Below are positions 1 through 14,157 of a stretch of DNA of 64,000 nucleotides, piece by piece (within the stretch, counting starts at the first letter, position 1; the number at the start of each line of letters is the position of its first letter). Origin of the DNA: Punica granatum (lineage: Eukaryota > Streptophyta > Magnoliopsida > Myrtales > Lythraceae); contig NC_045129.1 of the NCBI RefSeq assembly GCF_007655135.1, positions 38,193,122 to 38,257,121 of the forward strand, written 5' to 3'. The notes under the pieces are model-generated. The model worked only from the letters and a program-made list of their open reading frames with translations, did not search any database and was not told where the DNA came from. The translations under genes were made by a program, and so were the position numbers.

Positions 1-1305
1 ACAATGCCAGAGGTAAGTCGGGTTCGAATCATTAGATTTGAGCCGTTTGGTTTCCACATTATAAATAGGCGTATCTAGATCAAGAACATACAGACCATTA
101 CTTAAATGTGCACTGCCATAATATACATCATTCATGTACATAGAACAACACTTGTTCTTGATAGTGAAACAAAATCCCTTCTTGTCCAAACAAGAAACAG
201 ATATTATGTTTCTACTAATAGCAGGTACATAATAACAGTCGTTAAGATCTAATACTAGCCCAGTAGGCAAAACTAGGTGATAAGTCCCTACAGTTAATGT
301 AGCAACTCTTGCTCCATTTCCAACTCGTAGGTCCACTTCGCCCTTTGCCAACGATCTAATGTCCTTTAGGTCCTGCATATTTCCACAAATATGAGCACCA
401 CACCCGGTATCTAATACCCAAGATATAGAAGTAGTAGATACATTAATCTCTATAACATGGATACCTGAAGTGGAAGTCTCACTTCCCTTCTTCTTCTTCA
501 ACTCTTCCAGGTATATCTTACAATTCCGCTTCCAATGTCCAGTGTTGCCACAATGGAAGCAGTAATCATTCTTCGCCACCTTGGCTTTAGGCTTCAACGC
601 ATCCAAGTCATACTTGGATGCACCTTTAGCCTTCTTGCCTTTACTCTTGCCCTTGCCCTTTCTTTTGGTCCCCTGGACCATTAGAACGGACATCCCCTTA
701 CTGATATCATGCTCAGCTGTTCTCAACATGTTAAGCAATTCAGGCAATGATTTATTATAGTCATTCATATTATAGCTCATAATGAACTGACTATAACTGC
801 TGGGCAGTGACTGTAGGACTAAATATGTGGCCAACTCTTGACCCAGAGGAAATCCCAATCTTCCCAGAGTCTCGACGTACCCAATCATCTTGAGTACATG
901 AAGACCCACTGGGCTACCCTCAGTCAACCTTGCCTGAAAAAGTGCTTTAGAGATCTCGAATCTCTCATGTCGGGCCTGCTCTTGATAGAGTTGCCTGAGA
1001 TGCACGATCATATCGTACGCCATCATGTTCTCGTGTTGCTTCTGAAGCTCCGAGTCCATGGTGACTAACATGAGACATCCGACGTTTACGGCATCATCAT
1101 GATGCTTACTATAAGCATCTTTCTCAGCTTGGGGGGCATCGTCAGGTGGTGGCTCAAGAAGAGGTTGCTCTAAGACATATAGTTTCTTTTCTTGGGTGAG
1201 AACAATTCTCAAGTTTCGATACCAACCAAGGAAATTATTCCCCGACAGTTTGTCCTTATCAAGGACGGATCGCAAACAGAAAATACTAGAAGTGCTCCCT
1301 GCCAT
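1..1305 (-). CDS. Ty1/copia gag-protease, 5' part of polyprotein (runs off the left edge)
   Basis: The minus strand from the ATG at 1305 is open for all 435 codons to the window edge. The N-terminus MAGSTSSIFCLRSVLDKDKL and a following UBN2-type gag region match the Angela/Tork lineage of copia polyproteins. A CCHC zinc knuckle (CFHCGNTGHWKRNC) lies near residues 247-260, after a Lys-rich stretch, and the aspartic protease motif DTGCGAHIC lies near residue 300. The frame ends inside the segment that leads to integrase (YLWHC). Integrase, reverse transcriptase and RNase H would lie left of the window. The part seen has no stop or frameshift, so the copy may be fairly young. The start is chosen because it is the first ATG after the primer binding site that gives the family N-terminus. 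Confidence 0.9.
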   Translation of the reverse strand, partial: MAGSTSSIFCLRSVLDKDKLSGNNFLGWYRNLRIVLTQEKKLYVLEQPLLEPPPDDAPQAEKDAYSKHHDDAVNVGCLMLVTMDSELQKQHENMMAYDMIVHLRQLYQEQARHERFEISKALFQARLTEGSPVGLHVLKMIGYVETLGRLGFPLGQELATYLVLQSLPSSYSQFIMSYNMNDYNKSLPELLNMLRTAEHDISKGMSVLMVQGTKRKGKGKSKGKKAKGASKYDLDALKPKAKVAKNDYCFHCGNTGHWKRNCKIYLEELKKKKGSETSTSGIHVIEINVSTTSISWVLDTGCGAHICGNMQDLKDIRSLAKGEVDLRVGNGARVATLTVGTYHLVLPTGLVLDLNDCYYVPAISRNIISVSCLDKKGFCFTIKNKCCSMYMNDVYYGSAHLSNGLYVLDLDTPIYNVETKRLKSNDSNPTYLWHC

Positions 1306-1993
1306 GGTAACTACCACAGAAATATGCAAAATAAGTATTATGACACTACAATATTTAATGAGGACTTTATTAAATATTGCTCCTACTATTTATATCAAAT
1401 CAATGACCCTCACCATTGATTCAGAGAATATCATTCTCATAGTACTTCAAGATCCATATCTCACCAAGCTCTGAGTCAGCGAGGGCTGATTCACCCAAAA
1501 CTGGCTATTTAGGTAGGGAACTCACTTTCCCAATTGCATCACATGCAACTCTTGATTAGTTGGGTGAATAACTCCTTATTCAAATTTATCTTGTAAATCG
1601 ATGCCCAACTACATGCCTCCGAACTCCTAATCCTATTAGGCTTGCTCAGTTAAGTCCGACCCATTGGTAAACACCACGTCTTACTAGGATAGATGAGGGC
1701 ATCCTGCGAAGGCAAGGTCTACACACTCATCGATCTTGGTCTTGACGAGCGTTACACGGTGGAAGGATAAGGACTTAATATTTTGAGGGATTTTATTAAC
1801 ATTTAATCGATCTCACCATACACTATTATGTAACAATTACATAATAGTCCACACGTATAACTATTATACTAACACAACTAGGACCTAGTCCATGTCTAAC
1901 AGTCATGCACCGCAAATATCAAACATAATCATACCAGTACCAAGCATAAAATCATATTTTATGCTATTATCTACTCAGATTCTAACTAGCTAG
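1306..1993 (-). other. Untranslated leader of the copia element
   Basis: This stretch lies between the primer binding site and the gag ATG on the minus strand. I see no coding frame that resembles a known protein. Its position between LTR and gag is what a copia leader should be. Confidence 0.7.
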
Positions 1994-2005
1994 GCTCTGA
2001 TACCA
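1994..2005 (-). promoter_or_regulatory. Primer binding site, initiator tRNA-Met
   Basis: On the minus strand this reads TGGTATCAGAGC, the standard plant copia primer site complementary to the 3' end of initiator tRNA-Met. It begins two bases inside the LTR edge at 2008, as expected, and fixes the orientation of the element. Confidence 0.93.
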
Positions 2006-2007
2006 AT

Positions 2008-3674
2008 TGCTAGTTTCACCAGCCGCAACGGAAGCGTAAAAGGAACAGAAATTCAAAATTTCCTACCCGTGAAACTAATTCCAAGACCTACTAAAAGAAT
2101 AAGAGTAAATAAAAGCGTACCTGGAATATTTAAAGTTGTCGACCGAGCGTCCCACGCGTGACGCCTCTATTGGTATCCACACCGACTTTGTCGACGAGTT
2201 TTCGAGATCGGCGGTACTAGCGACCAATACTCGAAAGAAATACCGATGCGACACTCGAAATTTATTAAACTAGTAGGATTAATTAAAGTTGAACAATTCA
2301 ACTTTGACTTTTCCTACAATTATATGCTCATATGTATACACATATCATATATGTATATGAATATGCCTGCACGTATATATATATCTTAATACACTTATTG
2401 CCCCCATTCTTTTATAAGGAATAGCGGAGCCGAAACTTCAAAGTTTCACCGATGTGGGACAAACTTTGTATATAAGAGCATATATGTACAGCACACACAT
2501 ATATATCCCTGCCGATCTATATATATCCCTATATATATATTACATACATACACATTGCATCGTGTGTCAATTTGGTCCATTTAATCTAATAAATCGAGTC
2601 TAATTAATCGACAAATTTAATCTCATTAAATATCCGATTAATCGGTCGCACCATAAATCATCTAATCTCTATTAGACGATTTTATTGTTTCAAAATATCC
2701 CGTCGATTTAGTCGTAGTGTGTGACCCTATAGGTTCCCAATTACGTTGATAGTAATATCGAAATCTCTATTTCAATACCACAAACAGTGAGCGGCATCTA
2801 GTAATGCATCGCTGTTACTCAAGTAATCGGAAAGTCAATTTCTCGACGAACCTTGTGACTTACGTTACCGTGTAATATAATCCATTTGTCCTCTATATCT
2901 CTATTGAGCCCAAGGCATGGTCGATGACATTCTTGTATGGCTCAATATCTCTCTTTTTTGGTTTACCGGGTAAGTCTATCAGAACAAATGAGCTCGATAT
3001 CATTATATCGACTCATTTGGGTATGCATACACTTTTAGACTTAACCACCAAGTGGCCGTGAGATATCGCTCCCGTTTCGTAGGAGGGACAAATCCTATCT
3101 TGGTTACTCACATTCTTTTCCATGCTTTGTGGCATACCCAATAACTATCTTTATAACCAGCCTGTTACGGTGGCGTTTGACAGTATCAAAATATACGACA
3201 TTACACGTAGGAATCCATGGTGACCTCAAGTCAAAGGACCATTACACTATAGTCATTTTGAGATATGCTAATGACAGTCACGTAACAACCCATGTAGCAA
3301 TCTCATGGCGGGTCAGTCCAATACACATTACTCTTAATGTATACATGTGGTGTGATTTGATATCTCCATATCCATGACCTATGAGATTTGGTCATCAATC
3401 AACACTCACACTAGTCTAACCGTATTATCGTTGTCCTAATTAACGATAATACTTTGACTATGGACATTTAGGAATAATGTTCATTAATTATAGGATCTCA
3501 CAATCAAGTCACACTTGATGCCTATTGAATCTACTATTTCAAGGACATTATTGTGTAAAATCATATTTAGCGCAATCTACACAATAACAGATATGCCTCG
3601 TAATATAATGAAATAGATATCACATTACAGAACTGATTATAGATTGCCTCTAGGGCATACACCAATTCCCAACA
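2008..3674 (-). repeat. 5' LTR of the Angela-type copia element
   Basis: On the minus strand the LTR begins TGTTGGGAATTGG at 3674 and ends in CA at 2008, next to the primer site, giving about 1667 bp. The segment ATGCCCTAGAGGCAAT just inside the start is also typical of Angela/WIS-type LTRs. The five bases outside (3675-3679, aaaga) would be one half of the target duplication; the other half is outside the window. The short open frames inside it are chance frames. Confidence 0.88.
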
Positions 3675-5781
3675 AAAGACTGTATGAGATCGCTCAGCAA
3701 CGAGCATATGATATAACAAAGTTTTGAAATTATAAATCGATATGAAAAAATAGGACAAAACGTACCTGCAATAAGGACTAACTCGGTTAAAATGGATGTG
3801 AGAGGGGAAAAAAATCAAAAATCAATGATAATATATATATACATGGCAAGGGAGTTTCAACCGATTATTCATCCTCTTGATATTTTAAGCTTGAATATAT
3901 CTTTTAGCAAGACCGAAGACAATCGTGGCCTGAACATACGGTCACGCAATGGCAAGAGTTCATTTTTTTTACCATTATATGTTCATATTAAATCACCTCA
4001 TCAAATCCATGCATTCGTGCGAGATCGTGCCAGAAAATATATACACATCATAACTAATTGATTCTTAAGTAGCTATGTTTATTGACTAAATTAATTTATA
4101 GGATAAATTCCATGCCCACCTCTTATAGTTTTGCAAAATGTCAGTGATATTTCCTCCTTTAAAAATTATTCCCTCTCCAATTTTATTTTATTTTATTTTT
4201 GTTGATGTGGTAGCTGACTTCGGATTATGTGGACACTTTACTCAACGTGACATAATATTATTATTTATTTTTAATAATAATTGTACAAAAAAAATTAAAA
4301 AAAAAAAGAAGAAGATTTGCAGATGAACGATGTCAGTAAGGATGGTTGGGGACCCCGTCAGCAGCCAGCCCAGCCTTCTCCCCACCAGATGAGGTCGCTG
4401 GAGGCCCGGGTCTAAGGCGGTTGGTGGCTGGAGGGGAGCCCCAGCTAGCCGGATCTCCCCACCACTCTCTCTCTCTCTCTCTCTCTGAAGAAAGATGGAG
4501 GCCCACTTTGCTGGACTTCAATCCTGTGCTAAAGAGTTGGTCCGGGAGCAACGGATTTATCACTGATTGAATCAGGCAAAATGGTCAGAATAATTTTACA
4601 AGACGACGGCGTTTGCCGTCGTTTATTACATATAGCATAAAAAATTCCCATTTAACGAGGAGCATTCTGTGGCCAAAAAGACGAGAGAAGAGACCATTCT
4701 TCTTTGACCTTTACTTTGTTAACTTTCTAGTGGTGCTTTTTTGGTTCCACATAGTGTGTATATATATATATATATATATAGAAGTTCAACTTACCATGAC
4801 TAATTCTCCCGACTCAAATTGGGTCAGTCCATTGACTTCCTTTTGGGTCCATGAGTCTACACCACCTAACTCTCCCCTCTTGTGAAATATTTTGCAATCA
4901 CAGTAGATTCGAATTCAAAAACCCTATTTTAGTAGAAGATGTGTCGAACTGTTTAAATCAATTCACATGTATTTCCAAAGTTTACACTATCTGTACAAGA
5001 TTTTTTTTTCCCTAAATGCTAAATGAAAACAAAAAGGGAATTCCGGAGACACATTATTTGTTCAGAACAAGAGGATGAGAATTACAGTAAGAAGCAAGCA
5101 ATTAGGACACGCACCTTGTTAGGCATGCATATAAAAGAGTACACAAAACAAATGTGGTACACAGCGATGTAGACAAAGCTACATGTCCTCTGAGGAGGGC
5201 ACGTGGTCATAGACTCATAGCTCATAAGGACAAACGCAATACCGGAGCACTTCTCAAACAAGATGAAGTTGTGCCCTAGTGATTCCAAGGATAACAAGTG
5301 AGCCAGCACGTACATACCATAATCTAGTGTCAGTATCGAACCTCTTTAATTCTTCGGTTGTCTGATTTTTAATAACAACATGAAGTTAGCTTCGCACGAT
5401 CTATAATTTACAATATCATATGAAATGTAACGTTGAATTGAACCTCGCAAACACGACGAGATAAGCTTGAAGTATAATTTCCACTCCCCCTGCACAACAT
5501 AATCTATATCTGTACAATAATACTAAATAAAAAGTGTAACTGTAACGAATCTCACATGCAAGGAAAAATAGTCTTGCATACGAAAAATCCCACTGTCGTG
5601 TCTCAACTCAAGTGCTATCTATATTTCATAATCATAATTGTACAGAATCTCCTTTGTCAATTGTAAATTGAAATCCAAGGTCCATTCTCGATCGGCTAGT
5701 GCTCGTGAAACCGTGCACTAGCTATCCTCTTATGAAATTACGACACGTGTTGCGCTGAATCTAAATATATAGGTGATGCGA
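3675..5781. other. Intergenic, AT-rich; possible half of a fold-back element at about 4095-4560
   Basis: No gene is supported. At 4095-4330 a T-rich arm runs into a GC-rich stretch with a CT microsatellite (4466-4487). This is the same architecture as the fold-back element at 21.2 kb, but I cannot find the opposite arm. A TA microsatellite sits at 4759-4781. The remainder has no recognisable content. Confidence 0.5.
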
Positions 5782-5980
5782 CAGAAGACGTGGCAAATCA
5801 GTATCTCGAAAAAAATAGGTTCCGATGATCCTGTCTCGAGGGAAACGGTCTCCAGAGCAAAACTCACAGCCTTTGGCTCGGCAGAAGACGTGGCAAATCG
5901 GTATCGCGAGAAAAATAGATTTTGATTACCCTGTTTTGAGGGAAACGACCTCCAGAGCAAACTCATAGCCTTTGGCTGTG
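5782..5980. repeat. Two-copy tandem duplication with a 100-bp period
   Basis: The segment starting cagaagacgtggcaaatc at 5782 recurs at 5882, and the two copies stay alignable to the phrase cctttggct near 5874 and 5974. The copies differ at many positions, so the duplication is old. A minus-strand frame crosses both copies but matches no protein I know. Confidence 0.75.
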
Positions 5981-5983
5981 AAA

Positions 5984-8900
5984 AGACGAGATTTTGGCCG
6001 AATTTCATCGTTTATGGCCTCAAACAAGCATTTTTATGTTATTTGGACATTTTTATAATTTTAAGAAAAGATTATGTCTTTCGTGCAATTTAGATTTTTT
6101 TAATTCATATTTAAGCTTTGTAAAACCTTAGGATTACAGTAGTTGTTTTTGATCAATTAATAAAAATTGGAGCTTTCATGCTCTTTGTCCAATTCTCGGA
6201 TTTAATTCGAGTTGGATGTTAATTTCCTATGAATTCGAAAAATTAATAGGGATTGAAGGTCGTAGTTCCGGTATTCTGCGGAATTAACGGTTCTGTGACA
6301 AGTTACACGTGTGTACGTTGCGTCAATAGGGCTTTCGTCTACTTTCTTCCTAGCTAATTAGGGTGCCCTACAAATCCCAAACAGAAATGGATTTCCAGAG
6401 CATGTAAAGATTCAGGAAAAAGTGGGACAAAGGCGTGAACTTGGTTGGACTGAAAAGGACGATGATGATGAGGTAGAGAGGAAAGTGGTCGGTATGTGAT
6501 GTGAAAAGCAATTCTTTCCCGTTCACTATAGTGGAGAAGTTTTAGACGGGACGAAGTCGGGACTTATTATGCTCAATGGACAATAAATAAAGCGAAAACA
6601 TAATATCTAAATTATAATCAACATATCATCTGCCGTACTAATTTTAAATTTTAAATTGCTAATAAATTTTTTGCAAATTTCTTTTGGATAAGTAATTTTA
6701 GGGAAATGTTATTCTATCTTAAAAAAGGATAAATTTATATATTCATATATAATAGCGAAATGAAAAAGTATATTTAACGAGACTACGTTATGTGTCATCT
6801 TGTGATCAATAAGGTGGTGCCATGTATATCAAGCCCTCAGCTCTTATTTCACTAATATTCTTTATCCTCTTTAATGCATTAATAATTAACGCACAAGTAA
6901 ATAAGTTGATTTATTGGGATAATATATTTATATCAATTCAATTTACTAAAATTATTTTCATTTTCCAATTCTCGATTTAACAAGTAAAATTATGTTTACT
7001 AGAATATCTATGAACTTTTAAAAATTTCTATATCAATATGAAATATACTTAAAAAATATAAAAAAAATAATACAAGTCAATTGATTTAAGAGTTCTTACA
7101 ATTTGGTAATAAATGTATCTTTTAGAATTCGATTAATTAAAACTATTTTATTTTCCAATTTTCAATTCTACAAATGCTTAATTATATTCTTGAAAATATA
7201 GTAGGATTTTTCAATTAAAAAAGAATAGGAAAATATTTTTCTAAAATTTTTCACACAAGTAATTATTTAAATAATTGACATTGTTAGGGGTTCTGGAATA
7301 TTAAAAAACAATTACAAATTTTATGTCAATATTTAATATTATTAGAAATTAAAAATGATGCTAAAAATGCTTATTTATTTATTTATTCAAAAGTTCATTA
7401 AATGAATGGAATAAATTTAGTCTCTCTTTTTATTAAATTTACTTAAAATTGAAAATTTTAAGTTCTATGAATAACTCATTAATATCTTCTACAATTTGAT
7501 CTTGAAAATTAAGAGTTTTTTAAAAACTAAAAGGTATTAATTAATTACTTTAATTAAAATAATTTTATTCATGTGATTTTACTAATCTTATTTATAAAAT
7601 ATATAAATTAATGTTTTTAAGTGAATAATATAGTTATTTTATGTAAATAAAGTATTTAATAGAGCAAATCTAATACGATGCATATAACATTATTTGTTCA
7701 TCATTATTTTGACGATTATCAAAGAGTTCATTCTACAATTATAAACTAATCAATATTTTTTGAAGGCTCTATTATAGTAAATTATAAAAATGTCCTTCAC
7801 GAATAACACTTCTGCGAAACGCGTGGGTGAAATGGTTAGTTTATTATTAATTTTTTAAATTTCTAAAACTCAAGATTGAAATGAGACAAGATTTAGAATT
7901 AGTTATTGCATAGTGAAATTTTTTGTATCCATTTATTTTTTTTCTCTATTTTTATATTAAACTCATACATTTATTTTAAAAAAAAGTACGGTTGTCGAAT
8001 GATCTTTGTTCTTCCTCAACTGATCATCCTCCCCTTCCTTTTTACATTTGGTTTGTTTATAGTAGAAGCATAGACAATACTTATATATATATATATATGT
8101 ATGTATAGATTGAATACTAAAATCAAATTCAAAATCTCACTTAGTTTTACTCATTAGAGTAGACTCTTTATCAAGCGAGGCTGATCCAGGTCGATATTAA
8201 TCTTTTTCCAAAGGTGCGGTTTAGAAGGATGTTGTCTTTAAGAACTACGGACATCGTGAATTTATAACATGTAAATATGATCCTGCCTCTTGCTTAGAAA
8301 TATTTGAGATTTTTATTTTATCCCAAAGGACATGAAATGGTTTTTTCGGTTGCCGTGGAACCATATTTTCCCTAACGAAAATGCTTAATTAATAATTAGG
8401 TCCAGTCCATATGAAAAGTCGCGCTTTATTTAATGGGGGCTCGATGGCCCAAATTCTACTGGAGTTCGCGCCTCTTGTTTTTTGGGCCATGAAATGAATA
8501 AGCAATTTCCACGGACACACGGTCATCATGATACTAATATGTATGTATTAATGTAGTAATTAACGTAATTATTAATTTGGTTTTATTACATTGTTTTTAA
8601 CTGCACTCTCTGATATTGATTACTTTCTCAGTGTATCACGTTAATTTAGGTTTTAATTTCTTATATTTCAGAACGATTTCAAAAAATTAATAACACTTTT
8701 TTTTTGGGTTTAAAAGTTGATAACATTCTTACAAGAAGGAAGTTTTTAAAAATTTCCGAAAATTCTAATATATAATTTCAATTAAAAAATATAAAGAAAA
8801 TATATTTATTCAAACTACCAAGGTCTCTGCATAGTACAGTTTTCAAATTTGGGACATCTAAGGAATATTTTTTGTTAAAATAAGAGACATTTCAATACAT

Positions 8901-11273
8901 ATATATAGATGGATTATATAAAAGATAATTGAAGAGTTAATACAGATAATCTCATTTAAAGTTTTTGGTCAAAACTATAAATCCGTAAACATCATTACAT
9001 TTTATTAAAATATACATATTTTTAGACTATATATATGTGTGTGTATCTCTACAGAGAAATTATATATGCAAACCAGCGAAATCACATGTGCAGATGTCTT
9101 AGACCTCATTAATGCTTCATTTGTTCGTCAAACTAATATTATGGACTAATAATCGTTATGGGGCCAGGAAAGTGCACGCTTATCTCTAAGGGTCGGAACC
9201 ACGCCCACATACGCAGCAAGAATATCGATCCACCCTCGTCAGCCTGGGGTTCAGTGACATCGCCTCAACACTAGGCTCACCGAACGGGTTCACCCGCTCC
9301 GACTTGATCACAGCCACCATATATTTTACCAATCGAGTGGTCCAGAACTGGACTAATATTGGAACTGCTATACATACACCATATAAGAAAGAAGAGGATT
9401 TTTGTCGTCCACCAACTATTGAAAATATGGTTTTCGATTAATTAATAACCACAAGAAAAAAAAAAGTTGGAAATCGGAGAGATTATGGGGGAGCAAATTG
9501 AGTTCTGAAAATCGACAGTAAATTATTTAATTCTGGGTTTGACCCGGTAAGAAAAATTTGGCGGATTCAGTTGACCTACGTACGACTTGCACATTTGAAA
9601 TCACGTGAGTGCTCATAAACAGCATCGATGTGTTCCATCAAAATCTCAGTTTTGAGGGAGATACTTAATATCAATTGTCGATTAGTCAATTTCCGCAAGA
9701 ACGTTCTCAATTGAGACCAAATTATTATAACATTTTATATAGTAACAGTTTTCACTAAATCCCTGATGTGTACAAGTTACGTGTGCTTTAGTACATTGCT
9801 TATTTCATGCGCTATCAGCAGTGACATTGTTCAAGTAATATTTTGATTTTTTATGTTGTTTTATACTTTGATAAATATGAAGTCTACAAGTGCAATAATA
9901 ATCTATCTAGGATTTAATAGTTTAATTCGGAGCAAATATTGCTCCATTGATCGAATTGTTGTTTCTGTACGTTATGAGTCAGTTTTTTCGTTATATGTCC
10001 AATTAATTTCTTTTTTTCCGATGTGCACCACGAGATATTCAAAAGTTCAATGAATCTTGACTAATCCAAGTTCGAGGTGGATCGACCCACTAAAGATATT
10101 AGCTCTCCCAATAATATTTACAAGACTCGAACTTGAAATATATTGGTATTTGTTTGTCATCAATCAATAATCCCAATCCTCTGTCTCTTATTCACAAATT
10201 GTAATTGGTTTTTAGGTACACTTGGTAGAATGTGTGTATGATTTTTAACATCATTTTTTTTTTGCATCTATATTCATTCGTATATATAGTCATAGGTGCT
10301 AATTATCTATTTCTAGTGATATAAAGATCAAAAAGTTAGTACGTAATGCGAGAGCATCAACCAGCTCTTATAATTATTTCAATATATTTCCATTCCTCCA
10401 ATATCTTAAACATAACACATTAATAGGTGATGATCTCATACGCGAGTTAAAAACCGAGGTTGGCTGTTGCGACATGATTTGTCAAGTCATGCAAATGTCA
10501 TGCGGGGACGGGCTTTGCTCATTGAAACTAGTTCCGATCGACTGGCCGGCCAGGAAAAGCTGTACATTTTGTTGTAATGCCATAATTAGAATTGAGTACT
10601 GCTGGTTCAAGGGGAAAAAAAAACAAAATAATGCAGCTGGTTGAAAAGTGCAAAAGATAGTGGGTGATATATAATTGGGAGAAAGGAGCTGGATAATAAG
10701 AACCAAGATAAAAGGAGCGAGGACGTAGCTATAGCTAGATGACATAGTACCAACAATAATAATGTTGTCGTGTCGAACTTTGTCCCGACTGATGAATAGG
10801 TTCGGCTTCTGTAGTTTTTAGGGTAGCACAAAATCGCAAGGTTTAGCTAGGGATCCATACTGGTGCAGCGGAGTGGATTGGACCCTTTTCTCTTGCCTCT
10901 GTGCCCTTCTTCTTCTTCTTCTTCTTCTTCTACTGTCAAATCAAAATGACTTTGCCCAAACCTATTTTGCGTGTTCCCATCACCCATTTGCCCACTTGGA
11001 TAGATATGATCTTCCACTGTTGCCTTTCCCCAAAACCTTCCCAAAAAGCATAAAAAATGGACAACAAATTAAAATCAAAATCAATTCAATTAGAGCTAGC
11101 TAGACATGACCGAATTAATGATCTTGTTTCTATAGGGTTCAGGATGATGCACACAACGGTTCAGGGGGCCTCCAAAAAAGAAATGGAACTAAGCATGCAT
11201 CATTCTTGTCAAGGCTCGTTTTCACGTACCGCGGCATCTCCTTACAGTTGATAACACACCTTCATGTAGTATG

Positions 11274-11310
<37 letters not shown>

Positions 11311-14120
11311 AGCCAATGTTCCTACTACATTGCACAAAAGTAAGGATGTGTAGGGATCATAATTTACCTTAACTTTAGATCGCGGTCTCAACAACCGTGC
11401 CCCGCCCTAAGATATATGACCTTTCTCCGTAACTCTATTATGTCCATCCGGGAAATTTCACTCTCAGGTCGTTCATTCAATTGCCCAAGAAGTAATTGAC
11501 ATGGACGAAAATAGGAAAAACCTACATAGTTACTGCCCGAGGAGATTCATAGATTATCATGACAGCATGATAATTTATTGCTCAGAATGAGAGAGAGAGA
11601 GCATCAGAATGATTTGATGCTGCAATGAGCGATTCTAAAGGACGAATCTCAGTTTCCTTTTCCCACCACATCAACCCCGTTAACGAAGAACCAAAAATTG
11701 GTTCCAAACATTTACATAAACGCACACACAACTGTTCTGTTCTGTTCCCCATTCATTTGATAAGACACTCCTGACCTGAGTTCTCCCCTCACACCTCCCC
11801 ACCTTCTGTTCTTTTCCTTTGACATATCTTAGTAGCCCCACACCCCCAATAAATAAAATAAAATCAAACGGGATATAAAATTAATACGGTTGACAAATTA
11901 TAGACTTTTTATTTATAAGTTAGGAGCTCGAAGGTCTATGACAGTATCTTGCAGTAAGATTAACCTGTCCGAGTAAGAATTAATTATAATCCGTTGTGCT
12001 TTTATCAAAAAAAAAAAAGAATCATAAATTTCTCTCTCTTCCATTTCAGAAATGGGGAACGACTGAAAAGTGATTAAACGGTTAAAAGTTTTGCAGGTTG
12101 TAGTATATGTTCTCTCTCTCTCTTTGCCCATGTAAAGTCCAAATTAAAATGACTGGCTTCCTTTTTTCTTTTTTTTTTAATGTAATAATCCAATTTTATC
12201 CAACTTAACTCTATTTTTTTTCATATTCAACAATATAATTAATATCGTTTTATTTTTTTTCTTCCATTTAATAATAATTTATCACTCATACTTTTTTAAA
12301 ATTATTTTTATAATTAATTTTTTAATAATAAAATTTCTATCTATTTTCACATCTATATATACATATATATTTGCAGATCTTAATATATCTTTTCAATACT
12401 TGTCATCCTTATACAAAATCAAATTGAATTTGATAATTAATCCAACTCGAAAACCAAATACAAGCTAAGCTCGCTCTATCTTCTTTAGACCTTTCACTCC
12501 CGGTTCTGGTGCCCCTCATATCCCTCATTTAATCCTCCCCAGTGTCCTCCCATCTCGTTTCTCAAGCACATGGTGCCGTTCCCGTTTGTCCATTGCCCGT
12601 AGAACCGTATTTCACCCGTCCTGAAATTGGGATTTAGGAGCTTGCGCTACAGGTTCTAATTCATTGTTACGGCTTGTTACATGACAAAACAGTGATCCGA
12701 ATACTCGTGACGAGAGACATACATACAAAAAAGAAGAGACCGGCCGAGACGGTATTTTTATCTTTTTTTCGTCCCGAGTTAAAGTTTGAGTTGGGCATGT
12801 TCCAGATCAGTGTGCTGGTGGGGCTGCTGCTCTCTATACTGTTGCTGGAATTAAAACGCCCCAGCTTTTTAATGGACTTTTGGGGAGAGCACTGATATAT
12901 CCGTTTTGCTTCGTGCTTTCCATTTAGTATATTCGAACTGTTCCTAATACTAAGGACCTCTCATCAATTTTACAACCCCACCTTTTTACCACTGTGATTA
13001 TTAATTAACTACTCAAATTCAAGTCCTTATCCCGATTGAGACTCGACTCCAGCACATTCTAGCTATGGAGCGTGGATAAGTAGATGTTAAAGAGACAGTA
13101 CGTACATATGGTAAGCTAACTAATGAACTATACTACAGTACTGTATCTATTAGCCGGTGGATGTTAAGACTTTGGAATACATAATAAGCAGAAACAATTT
13201 TCTTCACAATTGAGCATATATAACATGCTGGATGAAATCACTTTTGCAACCACCACATTCAATCTGAGCTGTGGTCTTTTAAAACTTCATATATACCTCA
13301 CGCTGCTTCTACTTAAAAATCAGCAATAAAGTTTTTATGGAACCTATTGCTGCACTCCTCCTGCCGCACTCCGAGTAACAAGCTTACCCGGCATTTATAT
13401 GGTCTTTTTTTAACTTGGAAGGTTGGAATTGAAGAGATAATTCTACAATACCATGGCAGGGGGATTTGAATATTTGTTTCTACAGGGGATGATAAATGAG
13501 AGACCAATGCAATTGTCTCCCAGTTGGGTCACCAGGATTTAATCAATTCTGGAAGAGCCAATAAATGGGATCAGCCGAGCCAATGTTAGAGGGGAAAAGG
13601 GAAGGTCTCTTAAGTTCTCACAGTATACACAGAGCCGAAATTATAACAGGGAATTAGATGAAAAAACTATTCTTGTATTTAATTTACTTGCAAATAACAG
13701 TATCGAACAATACAGCCCTGCCTAATCTAAACTATGGCATAGTATATGCAGGAAAATTTATTTCGACCCGGATGAAATATTGAAGAACATACAGTACTAG
13801 CGGCTGATGTATTGTTTCGGATGTACGTGTATACGTTTATGTATGTATGTATATATGACTTTAATAAAAGGGTAGGTTAGTTTTGACAACAAGCCATGGG
13901 ACTGTACAATTATAAATCAAGGGACCATAAGGGACAGAGAAGGAGGGTTCCATTGCTCGTTTTGGGAACAAGGTTGTGAGGAAATGCAAACAAAATGAGT
14001 GATCACAGATGAACAGTGGATGAAGGGGACATGTCACCTCGCTCTCTCTCCAACTTTACTTTATGTCCTCTGACCTTTCATTCTGTTGAGGAAGTAAATG
14101 ATAGGGTGATGATGAAATTA
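5984..14120. other. Long AT-rich intergenic region
   Basis: I support no gene in these 8 kb. The content is mostly A/T runs with TA microsatellites (about 8083-8100 and 11276-11299), a CTT run at 10906-10930 and an isolated GC-richer patch at 9150-9370 that could be a decayed gene fragment. The open frames here are short, overlap low-complexity DNA and lack domain motifs. Confidence 0.6.

Positions 14121-14124
<4 letters not shown>

Positions 14125-14157
<33 letters not shown>

Noticed and set aside
10482..10831. Minus-strand frames with hydrophobic, signal-peptide-like starts
   Set aside because: Two overlapping frames of equal quality in AT/CT-biased DNA; no conserved small-peptide motif at the C-terminus.
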